A stretch of 64,000 bases of DNA from Chryseobacterium limigenitum (GTDB taxonomy: Bacteria; Bacteroidota; Bacteroidia; Flavobacteriales; Weeksellaceae), in the NCBI RefSeq assembly GCF_900114875.1, contig NZ_FPKW01000005.1:1-64000 (forward strand), read 5' to 3'. The first letter of the stretch is position 1; every line of letters begins with the position of its first letter. The notes beneath the pieces were generated by a model, which was not told the DNA's origin, ran no database searches, and worked only from the letters and a program-made list of their open reading frames with translations. Made by a program: the position numbers and the translations under genes. Below, one piece after another: positions 34,964 through 44,392 of this stretch.

Positions 34964-37084
34964 TTATTCACCTAAAAACCTCTTCAAAATGTCTACTGCA
35001 CATTTTGGAAGATTAGTTCCTGGGCCAAAGATGAAATCTGCGCCGTTGGCATACAAAAATTCATAATCCTGCTGTGGAATTACCCCTCCAACAACAATTG
35101 TAACATCATCTGCTCCTAACTTTTTCAACTCTTCAACAACTTGAGGAACCAATGTCTTATGGCCAGCCGCCAGAGAAGACACTCCTAAAATATGAATATC
35201 ATTTTCCACCGCCTGTTTGGCCACCTCTTCCGGAGTCTGGAATAACGGAGCAACATCCACATCAAATCCCATGTCGGCAAATGCTGTTGCGACTACTTTG
35301 GCTCCTCTGTCGTGACCGTCCTGACCCATTTTAGCGACCATCAATCTTGGACGACGTCCTTCTTCCTCTTCAAATTTTTGCGTGAGCGCAAGGGCTTGTC
35401 CGAAATATTCATTTTTTCCTGCATTCATGGCATATACTCCAGAAATTGTTCTAATATTTGCTTTATATCTTCCAAAGCTTTCTTCCATAGCATCGCTCAT
35501 TTCGCCCAGTGTTACTCTTCTGCGAGCCGCTTCAATACATAGTGCCAGAAGATTTCCTTTTCCTGTTTTTGCAGATTCTCTGATTTTGTTTAAAATCTCC
35601 TCAACAGCATCTGCATCTCTTTCTTTCTTTATTGATTCTAATCTTTCGATCTGCTTTCTACGAACTTCCGTATTATCAATATCTAAAATCTCAATTTGAG
35701 TCTGTTTTAGTGAAGATCTGAATGAATTCACCCCAATGATAAATTCTTCTCCGCTATCAATTTTAGCTTGTTTTTTGGCAGCAGCTTCTTCGATTCTCAT
35801 TTTTGGAATTCCGGCTTCAATGGCTTTTGTCATTCCGCCTTCCTTCTCAACCTCATCGATGTATTTCATTGCTTCTTCGATCATCTGCTGGGTAAGGCTT
35901 TCAACTAAATTACTTCCTCCCATCGGATCTACAACATCGCAGATTCCGCTTTCCTGTTGAAGGATAATTTGGGTATTTCTGGCAATTTTAGCTGAATAAT
36001 CTGTTGGTAACGCAATTGCTTCATCCAAAGCATTTGTATGTAAAGACTGCGTTCCTCCCAACGCTGAAGATAACGCTTCAATCGCCGTTCTTGTGATATT
36101 ATTAAAAGGTTCCTGCTCTGTTAAAGACCAACCGGAAGTTTGAGAATGCGTTCTTAATGCTAACGATTTTGGGTTCTGAGGATTGAATTGCTTCAACAAT
36201 TCAGCCCAGATATATCTTGCGGCTCTCATTTTAGCAATTTCCATGAAGTGATTCATCCCGATTGCCCAGAAAAAAGATAATCTTGGAGCAAACTCATCGA
36301 CATTCATTCCTGCTTTTATCCCTGTTCTTACATATTCTAATCCGTCTGCTAACGTGTAAGCCATTTCCAAAACCGGAGTTGCTCCCGCTTCCTGCATGTG
36401 ATAGCCTGAAATAGAAATTGAGTTGAATTTCGGAATATTTTGTGCTGTATATTCAAAAATATCAGCGATAATTTTCATGGAAGGTGCCGGTGGATAAATG
36501 TAGGTATTTCTTACCATGAATTCCTTCAAAATATCATTCTGAATGGTTCCTGAAAGAAGTTCCTGCTTTACACCCTGTTCTTCTGCCGCCACGATATAGA
36601 AAGACAAAATCGGCAATACCGCCCCGTTCATTGTCATAGAAACCGAGATCTGATCTAATGGAATTTCATTAAACAAGATCTTCATATCCTCAACAGAATC
36701 AATCGCAACACCAGCTTTTCCAACGTCACCAACAACTCTTGCGTGATCGGAATCATATCCTCTGTGTGTCGCTAAATCGAAAGCTACGGAAAGTCCTTTT
36801 TGACCTGCAGCCAAGTTTCTTCTGTAAAATGCATTAGACTCTTCTGCCGTAGAAAAACCTGCATACTGACGAACCGTCCAAGGTTTCTGAACATACATTG
36901 TAGAATAAGGACCTCTTAAATAAGGTGCAATTCCCGGAGAAGTCTGTGTTAAAGATTCATTCTTAACATCGTCTTTTGTATAAGATGATTTTAACTCTAA
37001 TCCATCTTTTTCGAAACTATATACTTCTCTTTCCTGAGGCAATACACTGAAGTTCGGTTTTTTTACAGAAATTATCTTTCGCAT
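34964..37084 (-). CDS. scpA: Methylmalonyl-CoA mutase, catalytic large subunit
   Basis: The 706-aa enzyme interconverts methylmalonyl-CoA and succinyl-CoA with adenosylcobalamin. The N-terminal TIM barrel has [20 protein letters not shown] and the [20 protein letters not shown] loop. The C-terminal B12 domain has [11 protein letters not shown] (cobalamin His) and [10 protein letters not shown]. No small-subunit gene lies beside it. Its chaperone MeaB is encoded at 23.5-24.5 kb. It serves propionate metabolism; succinyl-CoA feeds the TCA cycle. Confidence 0.95.
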   Translation of the reverse strand: MRKIISVKKPNFSVLPQEREVYSFEKDGLELKSSYTKDDVKNESLTQTSPGIAPYLRGPYSTMYVQKPWTVRQYAGFSTAEESNAFYRRNLAAGQKGLSVAFDLATHRGYDSDHARVVGDVGKAGVAIDSVEDMKILFNEIPLDQISVSMTMNGAVLPILSFYIVAAEEQGVKQELLSGTIQNDILKEFMVRNTYIYPPAPSMKIIADIFEYTAQNIPKFNSISISGYHMQEAGATPVLEMAYTLADGLEYVRTGIKAGMNVDEFAPRLSFFWAIGMNHFMEIAKMRAARYIWAELLKQFNPQNPKSLALRTHSQTSGWSLTEQEPFNNITRTAIEALSSALGGTQSLHTNALDEAIALPTDYSAKIARNTQIILQQESGICDVVDPMGGSNLVESLTQQMIEEAMKYIDEVEKEGGMTKAIEAGIPKMRIEEAAAKKQAKIDSGEEFIIGVNSFRSSLKQTQIEILDIDNTEVRRKQIERLESIKKERDADAVEEILNKIRESAKTGKGNLLALCIEAARRRVTLGEMSDAMEESFGRYKANIRTISGVYAMNAGKNEYFGQALALTQKFEEEEGRRPRLMVAKMGQDGHDRGAKVVATAFADMGFDVDVAPLFQTPEEVAKQAVENDIHILGVSSLAAGHKTLVPQVVEELKKLGADDVTIVVGGVIPQQDYEFLYANGADFIFGPGTNLPKCAVDILKRFLGE

Positions 37085-37174
37085 TCCACTAATTTTATCT
37101 CTGTAAAGTTAATTTTTTTGCATGAAACATGAAACTTACATTAACTTTAAGTTTATCTGATATTTAACAAAAGA

Positions 37175-37200
37175 AAAATCCGGATGCGTATCCGGATTTT
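37175..37200 (-). terminator. Terminator of the prolyl oligopeptidase gene
   Basis: AAAATCCGGAT (37175-37185) pairs perfectly with ATCCGGATTTT (37190-37200) across GCGT, with a T-rich tail on the minus strand, 24 bp past the stop. Confidence 0.75.
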
Positions 37201-37223
37201 ATCAAATATAATAGGCTGACTTA

Positions 37224-39329
37224 TTACTTTAAAGTTTTAATTCCCATCTCATACAAAGCGAAAGACATTTTATCTGCACTTTCACCGATGATCTGTTCTG
37301 TAGATCTTCCGGCACCGTGACCTGCATTCTTTTCAATTCTTAATAAAACAGGATTGTCACAGCTTTGTTTTTCCTGTAATTCTGCTCCGAATTTGAATGA
37401 ATGGGCAGGAACTACTCTGTCATCATGATCACTCGTTGTTACCATTGTTGATGGATAGCAAACCTTTTTCACATTGTGTAAAGGTGAGTATGATTTCAGA
37501 TATTCAAACATTTCTTTACTGTCTTCTGCAGTTCCGTAGTCATAAGACCACCCTGCACCGGCTGTAAATTTATTATACCTCAACATATCCAATACACCAA
37601 CTGCCGGAAATGCTACTCTCGCCAAGTCGGGACGAATAGTCATTGTTGCTCCTACAAGCAATCCTCCGTTTGAGCCCCCAGAAATGGCCATATATTCTTT
37701 AGAAGTATACCCTTTACTTTGCAGATATTCTCCTGCAGCAATAAAATCATCAAAAACATTCTTCTTTTGAAGTTTTGTCCCTGCATCATGCCATTTTTTT
37801 CCATATTCCCCGCCTCCACGGATGTTTGGAACGGCATATACACCACCATTTTCCATCCAGATTGCATTTGAAACAGAGAAACCAGGCTGTAAACTTACAT
37901 TGAAACCTCCGTAAGCATAAAGAATCGTAGGATTTTTTCCATCAAGCTTAGTTCCTTTCTTATAATTGATCATCATAGGAACTTTTGTTCCGTCTTTTGA
38001 TGTATAGAAAACCTGCTCTGAAACATAATCTTCAGGATTGAATTTCACTTTAGGTTTTTGATATACTTCTGATTTTCCGGAATCAGCATTGAATTTATAA
38101 ATTGTTCCCGGCGTGATGTAATTTCCGAATGAGAAGTATAGTTCTTTCTCAGTTTTCTTTCCGCCAAAACCATTTACCGTTCCTTTTCCCGGAAGAGTAA
38201 TTTCTCTGATCAGCTTTCCGGTTTTGTCATATTGTTTCACCTGATCAATGGCATCGATCATATAGGTTGCGAAGAAATATCCGCCTGCAGAATTAACGCC
38301 AAGAACATTTTCAGTTTCAGGAATTACATTTTTCCAAGTTTCAGGAGCAGGATTTTTGATCGTTGTTTTTACCAAACGCATATTGGGAGCATCTTTATCC
38401 GTAGAAATAAAGATATCGTCTCCATCTGTATCAACAATATTGGCATTAATATCAAATCCTTTATTGATCTGAACAAAATCGCCTCCCTTTTTAAGATCTT
38501 TTATGTATAGTTCATTCCCGTTGGTTGCATTTGCTGCAGAAATCACCAAATATCTTTGGTCTTCCGTCACATACGCTCCCAAATATCTTCTAGGCGTTTT
38601 TTCACCTCCAAAAATCAATTGATCTTCAGACTGCTTTGTTCCTAATTTATGGAAATATACTTTGTGCTTATCTGTCATTCCGGAAAGTACAGTTCCTTCT
38701 TTCGGCTTGTCATAGCTTGAATAATAGAAACCTTCATCACCCAGCCAAGAAATTCCGCTGAATTTTACATCAACTAAAGTCTCATCGATCTGCTTTTTCG
38801 TAATCGCGTCAATGATGATGATCTTGTTCCAGTCGCTTCCCCCTTCGGAAATAGAATATCCTGCTAAAGTTCCTTTTTTATTGAAAGATAGCTGAGCTAA
38901 AGACGTTGTTCCTTTCTCTGAAAATTTATTCGGATCCAAGAAAACCTCAGTTACCTTAGTTTTATTATTTGTTCTGTAGTAAACCGACTGAGCCTGTAAA
39001 CCGTCATTCTTAGAATAGTATGTATAATCACCTTCTTTAAAGGGCGCGGAGATTTTTTCGTAATTCCAGATTTCTTTCAATTGATTTTTGATCTGATCTC
39101 TGAAAGGGATTTTCGAAAGATAGTTTTGAGTAAAACTCACCTCTTCATCTACCCATTTTTTGGTCGCCTGAGAATCATTTTCTAAATCTCTGAAGGGATC
39201 TGCCACCGCAGTTCCGAAATAAGTATCTGTCTGATTACCTTTTAATGCTTTAGGATAATTCATTTTTTGAGAATAAAATGTTGCTGAAAACAAAACTCCA
39301 GCTGTTAATAAGATAGGTTTAAAATTCAT
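37224..39329 (-). CDS. Prolyl oligopeptidase (S9 family), exported
   Basis: The 701-aa protein has a signal peptide (NFKPILLTAGVLFSATFYSQ), an N-terminal beta-propeller (about 40-420) and a C-terminal alpha/beta hydrolase domain with GGSNGG carrying the catalytic Ser (about 548), the Asp in TSDHDDRVVP, and the His in KNAGHGAG. It cleaves short peptides after proline, probably in the periplasm. I chose the ATG at 39329; 11 more in-frame residues to 39362 would disrupt the signal peptide. Confidence 0.92.
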   Translation of the reverse strand: MNFKPILLTAGVLFSATFYSQKMNYPKALKGNQTDTYFGTAVADPFRDLENDSQATKKWVDEEVSFTQNYLSKIPFRDQIKNQLKEIWNYEKISAPFKEGDYTYYSKNDGLQAQSVYYRTNNKTKVTEVFLDPNKFSEKGTTSLAQLSFNKKGTLAGYSISEGGSDWNKIIIIDAITKKQIDETLVDVKFSGISWLGDEGFYYSSYDKPKEGTVLSGMTDKHKVYFHKLGTKQSEDQLIFGGEKTPRRYLGAYVTEDQRYLVISAANATNGNELYIKDLKKGGDFVQINKGFDINANIVDTDGDDIFISTDKDAPNMRLVKTTIKNPAPETWKNVIPETENVLGVNSAGGYFFATYMIDAIDQVKQYDKTGKLIREITLPGKGTVNGFGGKKTEKELYFSFGNYITPGTIYKFNADSGKSEVYQKPKVKFNPEDYVSEQVFYTSKDGTKVPMMINYKKGTKLDGKNPTILYAYGGFNVSLQPGFSVSNAIWMENGGVYAVPNIRGGGEYGKKWHDAGTKLQKKNVFDDFIAAGEYLQSKGYTSKEYMAISGGSNGGLLVGATMTIRPDLARVAFPAVGVLDMLRYNKFTAGAGWSYDYGTAEDSKEMFEYLKSYSPLHNVKKVCYPSTMVTTSDHDDRVVPAHSFKFGAELQEKQSCDNPVLLRIEKNAGHGAGRSTEQIIGESADKMSFALYEMGIKTLK

Positions 39330-39362
39330 ATCGAACGATTTTCTCAAAAATACGTAATCCAT

Positions 39363-39654
39363 TTCATATAGAAAACTCTTGTTTTTGCAATAACCATATC
39401 ATATTCGCATTACAATCAATACAAAATCATGTTTCGATAAAATTACAAAAGATTTACTATGAATAATTTACAGTTTCATTACAAAGCTTGTCTGGAATAA
39501 TAAAACTAAAAGGAGTTTTATTACAAACCTATAGCTTTTAAAAAAACCTCAAAGGGATTTAATTAAAAAGCAAGTCCGGAGACATAAAACCCGAAGTGGA
39601 TTTTTGATAAAGGAGTTGCTTTGTAAATAATCCACAATAGGTTTGGTCGTAAAG
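39363..39654. other. Intergenic stretch with degenerate inverted repeats
   Basis: No gene is visible. AATAAAACT/AGTTTTATT (39498-39522 region) forms a hairpin. AAACCTAT near 39528 faces ATAGGTTT near 39638, and GTGGATT near 39597 faces AATCCAC near 39630. The nesting suggests an old, decayed mobile or palindromic element. It marks the left edge of the AT-rich accessory patch. Confidence 0.4.
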
Positions 39655-39683
39655 AAAAACCGCAGAAAATTTCTGCGGTTTTT
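39655..39683 (-). terminator. Terminator after the 38-aa membrane protein gene
   Basis: AAAAACCGCAGAAA pairs with TTTCTGCGGTTTTT, with a nearly absent loop. The same CCGCAGAA stem is reused in the terminator at 40446-40469. Confidence 0.7.
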
Positions 39684-39684
39684 A

Positions 39685-39801
39685 TTATTTTAGCTTTTTA
39701 TAAATTTTATATACAAAGTATCCAAGTATAATTAAAAAAATTAACATCACAATTTGTAAACTAAATAAACTAAGGCTAAATTCATTAATTGTATGTTCCA
39801 T
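39685..39801 (-). CDS. 38-aa single-pass membrane protein
   Basis: This short gene has an ATG at 39801 and a stop at 39685. After MEHTINEFSLSLFSLQ comes one hydrophobic helix (IVMLIFLIILGYFVYKIY) and a KKLK end. It lies 5 bp past the stop of the upstream broken gene and directly before a good terminator, which supports real translation. The positive C-terminus suggests the N-terminus is outside. Function is unknown. Confidence 0.55.
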   Translation of the reverse strand: MEHTINEFSLSLFSLQIVMLIFLIILGYFVYKIYKKLK

Positions 39802-39806
39802 AATTA

Positions 39807-40375
39807 TTACAAATCTATAAATTCTATATTAAAAATATTCCCCGTTGTACTATTAATCTTTACTCGTATCATTACTTTATCTTTATAAACAGTTCCTAAG
39901 CCTTCAAGAAAAATATTATAATTTTCATAGCCTGTAACTTCGACAGTTAGAACATTTGCGTTTGTATTTTGTGTATAGTCTATTTGAGTAAAAGTCCAAA
40001 CACCTAATGTAAGACCAAGTTCACTTGATGTGACGCTATCAAACCCCCACGCATTATTAACTTTTTTTAATTTAACACGTACTTCTTCTCCACTTCCCCA
40101 AATTCCAGTTCTCTTAACTTTAGCTGAGTTTACGGATGCGTTATTAGGATTTCAGGATACGATAATAGGGTTTTGGGATGTGATAATAGGAACTTGGGAT
40201 GCGTTTTTAGCTCCGTTATCACTGTTTGTAACAAATTACGAATAGGGTCTAAATTTGAGAGTTGAATTTTTGAATTTGTAGGACTATATAAAGCTCCCAT
40301 TTCTTCTAAAATCTGATAAACAGTATTGAAGTTTGCAATGTTTTTATTATGCCCCGTTTCGCTTGTACTTGCCAT
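39807..40375 (-). pseudogene. Broken gene with 21-bp tandem repeats, function unknown
   Basis: The 5' frame from the ATG at 40375 starts MASTSETGHNKNIANFNTV, a start I recall from hypothetical flavobacterial proteins. After about 57 codons (RNLLQTV) the reading appears to shift one base into SDNGAKNASQVPIITSQNP. That frame meets a TGA at about 40150 and then continues openly (NPNNASVNSAKVKRTGIWG ... NIFNIEFIDL) to a TAA at 39807. The C-terminal part has no plausible start of its own. Both lesions lie in or next to the 21-bp repeats, so slippage is the likely cause. An active frameshifted gene cannot be excluded. Confidence 0.5.
40134..40203. repeat. 21-bp tandem repeat, 3.3 units
   Basis: Units start at 40134, 40155, 40176 and 40197, each beginning GGATRYG and containing a TTATTAGG or ATAATAGG core. 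In the coding frame of the downstream part they encode 7-residue units such as ASQVPII, TSQNPII and VS-stop-NPNN. The 21-bp period keeps the frame, so unit gain or loss alone would not shift it. Confidence 0.8.
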
Positions 40376-40402
40376 AATGTAAAGATTTATAGGTTATTGG
40401 AA

Positions 40403-40410
40403 CAAATATA
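40403..40410 (-). promoter_or_regulatory. -7 box (TATATTTG) upstream of the broken repeat gene
   Basis: The minus strand reads TATATTTG 27 bp before the ATG at 40375, with a TTG at about 18 bp further upstream (40431-40429). Confidence 0.45.
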
Positions 40411-40445
40411 ATTAAAAAATGAATCCAACAAATAGTTTCAATAAA

Positions 40446-40469
40446 AAACCGCAGAATGTTCTGCGGTTT
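40446..40469 (-). terminator. Terminator after the two-lipoprotein operon
   Basis: AAACCGCAGAA (40446-40456) pairs with TTCTGCGGTTT (40459-40469), with an A/T-rich flank, just past the stop at 40476. Confidence 0.65.
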
Positions 40470-40475
40470 ATATTA

Positions 40476-40946
40476 TTATCTTAAACTATCCTTAGGAATA
40501 GGAAATAATTTCCAATTCATATAATTAGGATATTTTCTTTTTAATATTTCATAATAAATGTAAAATGGTTTATTTTCTTCTAACTTTGTTTGAATAAAGT
40601 CTTTAGAAAGTAACTTTCCTTTATTATCAAAAGTACATGTAAACCCTTTCCCTGTTTTAAAACTTAAAATCCTTACAACTTTAAATTTCTCATTATTTTT
40701 TACATATAAGCTTAGAAAATTCTCATCATTCTTTTCAAGTAGCCCTTTGGCATCTAAAAAAATATAATTTTTGGTATTCTTAACATCCATATTATTTTTA
40801 TCTCTATAGAAGATAATTTTTTTCGGAAGTTCTTTCTTATATATTTCTATGGTTGAATCAACTAAGTATTCCATTTTAATGTCTTTTTTATTACAACTAA
40901 TAAAAAAAACTAAAATTGCTAAGAAGAATAAGGGAATAATTTTCAT
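40476..40946 (-). CDS. Small lipoprotein next to the HExxH lipoprotein (possible immunity partner)
   Basis: The 156-aa protein has a lipobox (LVFFISCNKK, Cys18) and a compact, Lys-rich beta-type domain (KKIIFYRDKNN, FLSLYVKNNEKFKVVRIL, GFTCTFDNKGKLLSKDF). I recognise no family. Its start is 6 bp after the stop of the 535-aa lipoprotein, so the two are co-expressed. Small lipoproteins in this position are often immunity or accessory proteins of secreted toxins; that role is inferred from context only. Confidence 0.6.
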   Translation of the reverse strand: MKIIPLFFLAILVFFISCNKKDIKMEYLVDSTIEIYKKELPKKIIFYRDKNNMDVKNTKNYIFLDAKGLLEKNDENFLSLYVKNNEKFKVVRILSFKTGKGFTCTFDNKGKLLSKDFIQTKLEENKPFYIYYEILKRKYPNYMNWKLFPIPKDSLR

Positions 40947-40952
40947 ATTAAT

Positions 40953-42560
40953 TTATTTTAATTGTATAATATAATAACCTGCATTAAGATGGGTAATTAT
41001 TATTCCATATGTTGAAATTTCAAACAAATTTCCCATTTCATTTCCATTGGTATCATAACCCGTGACATAATTTCCAAAGTGAATAAATTCGTGTAAAATA
41101 GTTACGGCAAGCAAAAAAGCAGTAGCATGTCTTGTAGAGCTTAAGGAAGATTGCTCAAGCCCTAAAACAAAATCGAGATTTATATTTATATATGTTGGAT
41201 CTGCGGGATTAAAATTTCCATAATTAGGACCTGAAGGACCTGTTAAGTTGGGAACAAGCCTTATATTAGGTCCTTGCCCGAAAGTTAAACTTGCTAAAAC
41301 TTGTTGCTCACTTAATCCAGATAGCTCAACAAGCTTACTTAATGTTGTTGGATTATTTTGTATTTCTGTTTTTAGAGATTTTACTAGCGCTGTAAAGTTT
41401 GGATATTTCAATTGATCAACTTTTCTCATTTTAAAATTTGGAGAAGATAATGATTCGTAATTAAGAATTGTTGCTGGATTTTCCAAAAGAATCTGTTGGG
41501 CAAAATTATTAGGAGCATCCACTAAAAACCAATTTTGAAATTGATCCCACGAAACATCTTGATTATTTAGTTTAAACAGTATCGCCCAAGTAATGAAATT
41601 CTTTTCCTGCTGGCTTTGGCTAGAAGATTCATAGAAATCTTTCAGACCTGTATAAAAGTCGGCATTTTCCGGAAGATATAAAACATTTTTTAAACTTGTG
41701 GGAAGGAAGTATATAAACAGTGAAAAAGAAGTTGCAAGATTAGGATCCGTAACTATTCCTCCTCCGCATAATCCGGGATTTGTGGTTGGATCAGTAGGAT
41801 CGGTAAAGGCATCTGCTTCACATCCTCCCGAACCGGATCCTCCACCGGAACCACCTCCGGGATTTTCAGTGTCACCACCTCCGCCTCCGCCACCTTCACA
41901 ACTCCAGTATCCTATGGTATGAGCCGATGGAGGGATGTCGGCTGTACATTCTCCCCACGCACCAACATTAAATTTGTTGTGTATCCCTTCACTACAGTCG
42001 TTCCATATGGTTTCTTGTTCATATTCGCATCCACCGGATTTAGAAGAAATTGAGGTATCACCAAGTTCCGTTATTACAGTTTTTCCTTTTGCATCAACGG
42101 GAATACCTTTAAGAATATTTTCTTTTTCGGCTTTCGTAAAATTGTAAGTGAAAATTAGTTTCTTATAGGTTCCATCGGGAAGTGGTGATAAAACCAAGTT
42201 CTGAACCAATGGATTAGAAGAACCGTCGTCATGAATAATAGCAAATGTGTAGGTATGATAATTGGGTCCGTTTTCTATATAGATTACATTTTTTGTATCT
42301 ATTAAAATACCATTTCTATAATTTACTGTTTTTCCGAAAATATTTTGTTTTGATTTTTTTAATTCTGTTTCGATTTTATTGATCTCAGGAAGTAATATCA
42401 GTTTGTGCGGGCTTTGATCTAGCGAAATTCTTTTAGAAGTAAGTTGAAATTTATTTTTCTTAGTAGATGCTGTAGCTTCATCATTTAATATTTCTGTCCT
42501 ACAGCTAAAAAATAGAAGTACTAATGCTAAAAGCATCAGAGAGTTGAGTTTTTTCATCAT
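40953..42560 (-). CDS. Lipoprotein with Gly linker and C-terminal zincin-like (HExxH) domain
   Basis: The 535-aa protein has a lipobox (VLLFFSC, Cys20), an N-terminal domain of about 180 residues, a Cys-containing segment (GGCEYEQETIW, GECTADIPPS, GYWSCEG), then a Gly/Ser-rich linker (about 225-250). The C-terminal domain of about 270 residues includes HEFIH (490-494) and a Glu 20 residues later (NLFEIS), as in gluzincin-type metallopeptidases. A conserved N-terminal part, flexible linker and enzymatic C-terminus resemble surface-displayed polymorphic toxins. Peptidase activity is inferred from the motif alone. Confidence 0.62.
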   Translation of the reverse strand: MMKKLNSLMLLALVLLFFSCRTEILNDEATASTKKNKFQLTSKRISLDQSPHKLILLPEINKIETELKKSKQNIFGKTVNYRNGILIDTKNVIYIENGPNYHTYTFAIIHDDGSSNPLVQNLVLSPLPDGTYKKLIFTYNFTKAEKENILKGIPVDAKGKTVITELGDTSISSKSGGCEYEQETIWNDCSEGIHNKFNVGAWGECTADIPPSAHTIGYWSCEGGGGGGGDTENPGGGSGGGSGSGGCEADAFTDPTDPTTNPGLCGGGIVTDPNLATSFSLFIYFLPTSLKNVLYLPENADFYTGLKDFYESSSQSQQEKNFITWAILFKLNNQDVSWDQFQNWFLVDAPNNFAQQILLENPATILNYESLSSPNFKMRKVDQLKYPNFTALVKSLKTEIQNNPTTLSKLVELSGLSEQQVLASLTFGQGPNIRLVPNLTGPSGPNYGNFNPADPTYININLDFVLGLEQSSLSSTRHATAFLLAVTILHEFIHFGNYVTGYDTNGNEMGNLFEISTYGIIITHLNAGYYIIQLK

Positions 42561-42584
42561 TTATAGATTTATTAATTAATGAGA

Positions 42585-42592
42585 CAAATATA
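42585..42592 (-). promoter_or_regulatory. -7 box (TATATTTG) of the HExxH lipoprotein gene
   Basis: The minus strand has TATATTTG 24 bp before the ATG, with a TTG 15 bp further upstream, slightly closer than usual. Confidence 0.45.
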
Positions 42593-42690
42593 TAAAATAA
42601 AACCCATCAATTTAATCAGTTTTACATAAAAACCATTAGAATTTCAGAATAAATTATTAGATTTGCTTATATTTCTAAAGATAATAAAAC

Positions 42691-43065
42691 ATGGAAACAA
42701 TAGAAAAAATATTAGAAAAAATAAAAGAAGTTCGCAAAGAACGTGGTTTTTCTCACGAAAATATGGCGCATGAATTAGGAATAAGCCAAGCAGCTTATAC
42801 CAACTTGGAAAAGAACGAAAGTAAGTTAACTGTAGAACGATTAATCTCTATTTCAGATATTTTAAAAAAACCAACTTATGAATTTTTTGATGGAACCCCT
42901 CAAAACATTTATAATCAACAAAATACTGATAATGTAATTGGTCATCAAGAGAACAATTATAAAGAAGATAAAGATACTGTAGCTATGTTAATGTCATCAT
43001 TTCAAGAAAGAATCAAAGCACAACAAGAAGAGATTGAGTTTTTAAGAAAGAGATTTAATCCTTAA
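42691..43065 (+). CDS. XRE-family transcriptional regulator
   Basis: The 124-aa protein has an N-terminal Cro/C1-type helix-turn-helix (KIKEVRKERGFSHENMAHELGISQAAYTNLEKNESKLTVERLI, about 10-52) and a C-terminal coiled coil (about 93-122, ERIKAQQEEIEFLRKRF) for dimerisation. It is divergent from the HExxH lipoprotein operon, sharing a 130-bp intergenic region, so control of that operon is plausible. A TAGATTTG -7-like box precedes its start. Confidence 0.85.
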   Translation: METIEKILEKIKEVRKERGFSHENMAHELGISQAAYTNLEKNESKLTVERLISISDILKKPTYEFFDGTPQNIYNQQNTDNVIGHQENNYKEDKDTVAMLMSSFQERIKAQQEEIEFLRKRFNP

Positions 43066-43070
43066 ACAAT

Positions 43071-43101
43071 AAAAAACTCGTTCGAATTGAACGAGTTTTT
43101 T
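43071..43101. terminator. 13-bp bidirectional hairpin terminator
   Basis: AAAAAACTCGTTC (43071-43083) pairs perfectly with GAACGAGTTTTTT (43089-43101). It separates the XRE gene (+) from prfA (-). Confidence 0.8.
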
Positions 43102-43117
43102 ATATATTGATTTATTT

Positions 43118-44203
43118 CTAATAATTTTCTTCCTCTCCTTTCATCTTCTCGGCGTTTTCTGCCATGATCACGGCATCGATCATTTCAGAGATATCACCAT
43201 TCATATAGGCATCAAGATTATACATTGATTTGTTGATTCTGTGATCGGTAACTCTTCCCTGAGGATAGTTGTAGGTTTTGATCTTTGCAGAACGGTCACC
43301 TGTAGAAACCATTGATTTACGTTGTGCAGCAATATCTCCGACAGATTTCTGTACTTCGATATCATATAATTTGGTACGAAGCATTTCCATCGCCAATTCT
43401 CTGTTGGCCAACTGAGAACGTGCCTGCTGACAAACAACCACCATTCCTGAAGGTTTGTGCGTCAACTGTACTTTGGTTTCAACCTTGTTTACGTTTTGTC
43501 CACCCGCTCCACCTGAACGGGAAGTCTGCATTTCGATATCTGCAGGATTTAATTCAAAATCAATTTCTTCAGCTTCCGGTAAAACGGCAACGGTAATGGC
43601 AGAAGTGTGTACTCTACCTTGAGATTCTGTCTCAGGAACACGTTGTACACGGTGAACACCGGACTCAAATTTCATGATTCCGTAAACACCGTCTCCTTCA
43701 ATCTTTAAAATGAGTTCTTTATAACCTTTTGCAGCTTCGCTAGAATCTGTTATTTCGTGCTTCCAGCCTTTAGTCTTAAAGAACATTGCATACGCTCTGT
43801 AAACGTCTTCCACGAAAATAGCAGCCTCATCTCCACCGGTTCCGGCACGAAGTTCTACGATTACGTTTTTATCATCGGTCGGATCTTTAGGAATCAAAAG
43901 TACTTTCAATTCTTCTTCCAGACCTGGAAGTTTACCCTGAGCTTCTACTTTTTCTTCTTTAGCCATATCTACCAAGTCTCTGTCTGACCCGTCAGCGATG
44001 ATTTCCTCAGACTCAGCGATATTATCTAAAGCGTTTTTATACTGATCGTAAACTCTTACAATTTTTCCTAAATCGCTGTATTCTTTATTTAATGAAGAAT
44101 ATTTTTTTTGATCTGAAATTACATCAGGCTGTATAATAAGGTCTGCCACCTCATTATATCTTTGTTTTATAGCTTCTAGTTTTGGAATTAACGACTTAGA
44201 CAT
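43118..44203 (-). CDS. prfA: Peptide chain release factor 1
   Basis: The 361-aa protein reads UAA and UAG stop codons. It has the codon-recognition motif in [17 protein letters not shown] (PET is the PxT tripeptide of RF1; RF2 would have SPF) and the GGQ loop [16 protein letters not shown] that triggers peptide release. I start it at the ATG at 44203 ([12 protein letters not shown]); the frame to 44254 adds 17 non-homologous residues. It is a distinct gene from prfH at 26.6 kb. Confidence 0.96.
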   Translation of the reverse strand: MSKSLIPKLEAIKQRYNEVADLIIQPDVISDQKKYSSLNKEYSDLGKIVRVYDQYKNALDNIAESEEIIADGSDRDLVDMAKEEKVEAQGKLPGLEEELKVLLIPKDPTDDKNVIVELRAGTGGDEAAIFVEDVYRAYAMFFKTKGWKHEITDSSEAAKGYKELILKIEGDGVYGIMKFESGVHRVQRVPETESQGRVHTSAITVAVLPEAEEIDFELNPADIEMQTSRSGGAGGQNVNKVETKVQLTHKPSGMVVVCQQARSQLANRELAMEMLRTKLYDIEVQKSVGDIAAQRKSMVSTGDRSAKIKTYNYPQGRVTDHRINKSMYNLDAYMNGDISEMIDAVIMAENAEKMKGEEENY

Positions 44204-44392
44204 TGTAGAAAATTTTGTGGATGCAAAGATAAGAATTATTAATTCAATACTCAATAGTCTTTGGATAAACTGTAACTATTTGATATGTGTTATTTTGTCT
44301 ATAAATTAATATAATCTTGGCTTGTTTTAAAATAATGAATGGATTTTTTTACTTAACGCTCCATTTTCCTAGGTCGATATAAACCATTAAAC

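Noticed and set aside
40030..40245. A 71-codon plus-strand reading frame in the tandem-repeat region
   Set aside because: It is antisense to the broken gene and consists largely of the reversed 21-bp repeats.
43118..44203. Release factor 2
   Set aside because: The recognition tripeptide is PET (PxT type), not SPF, and the gene has no in-frame shift site.
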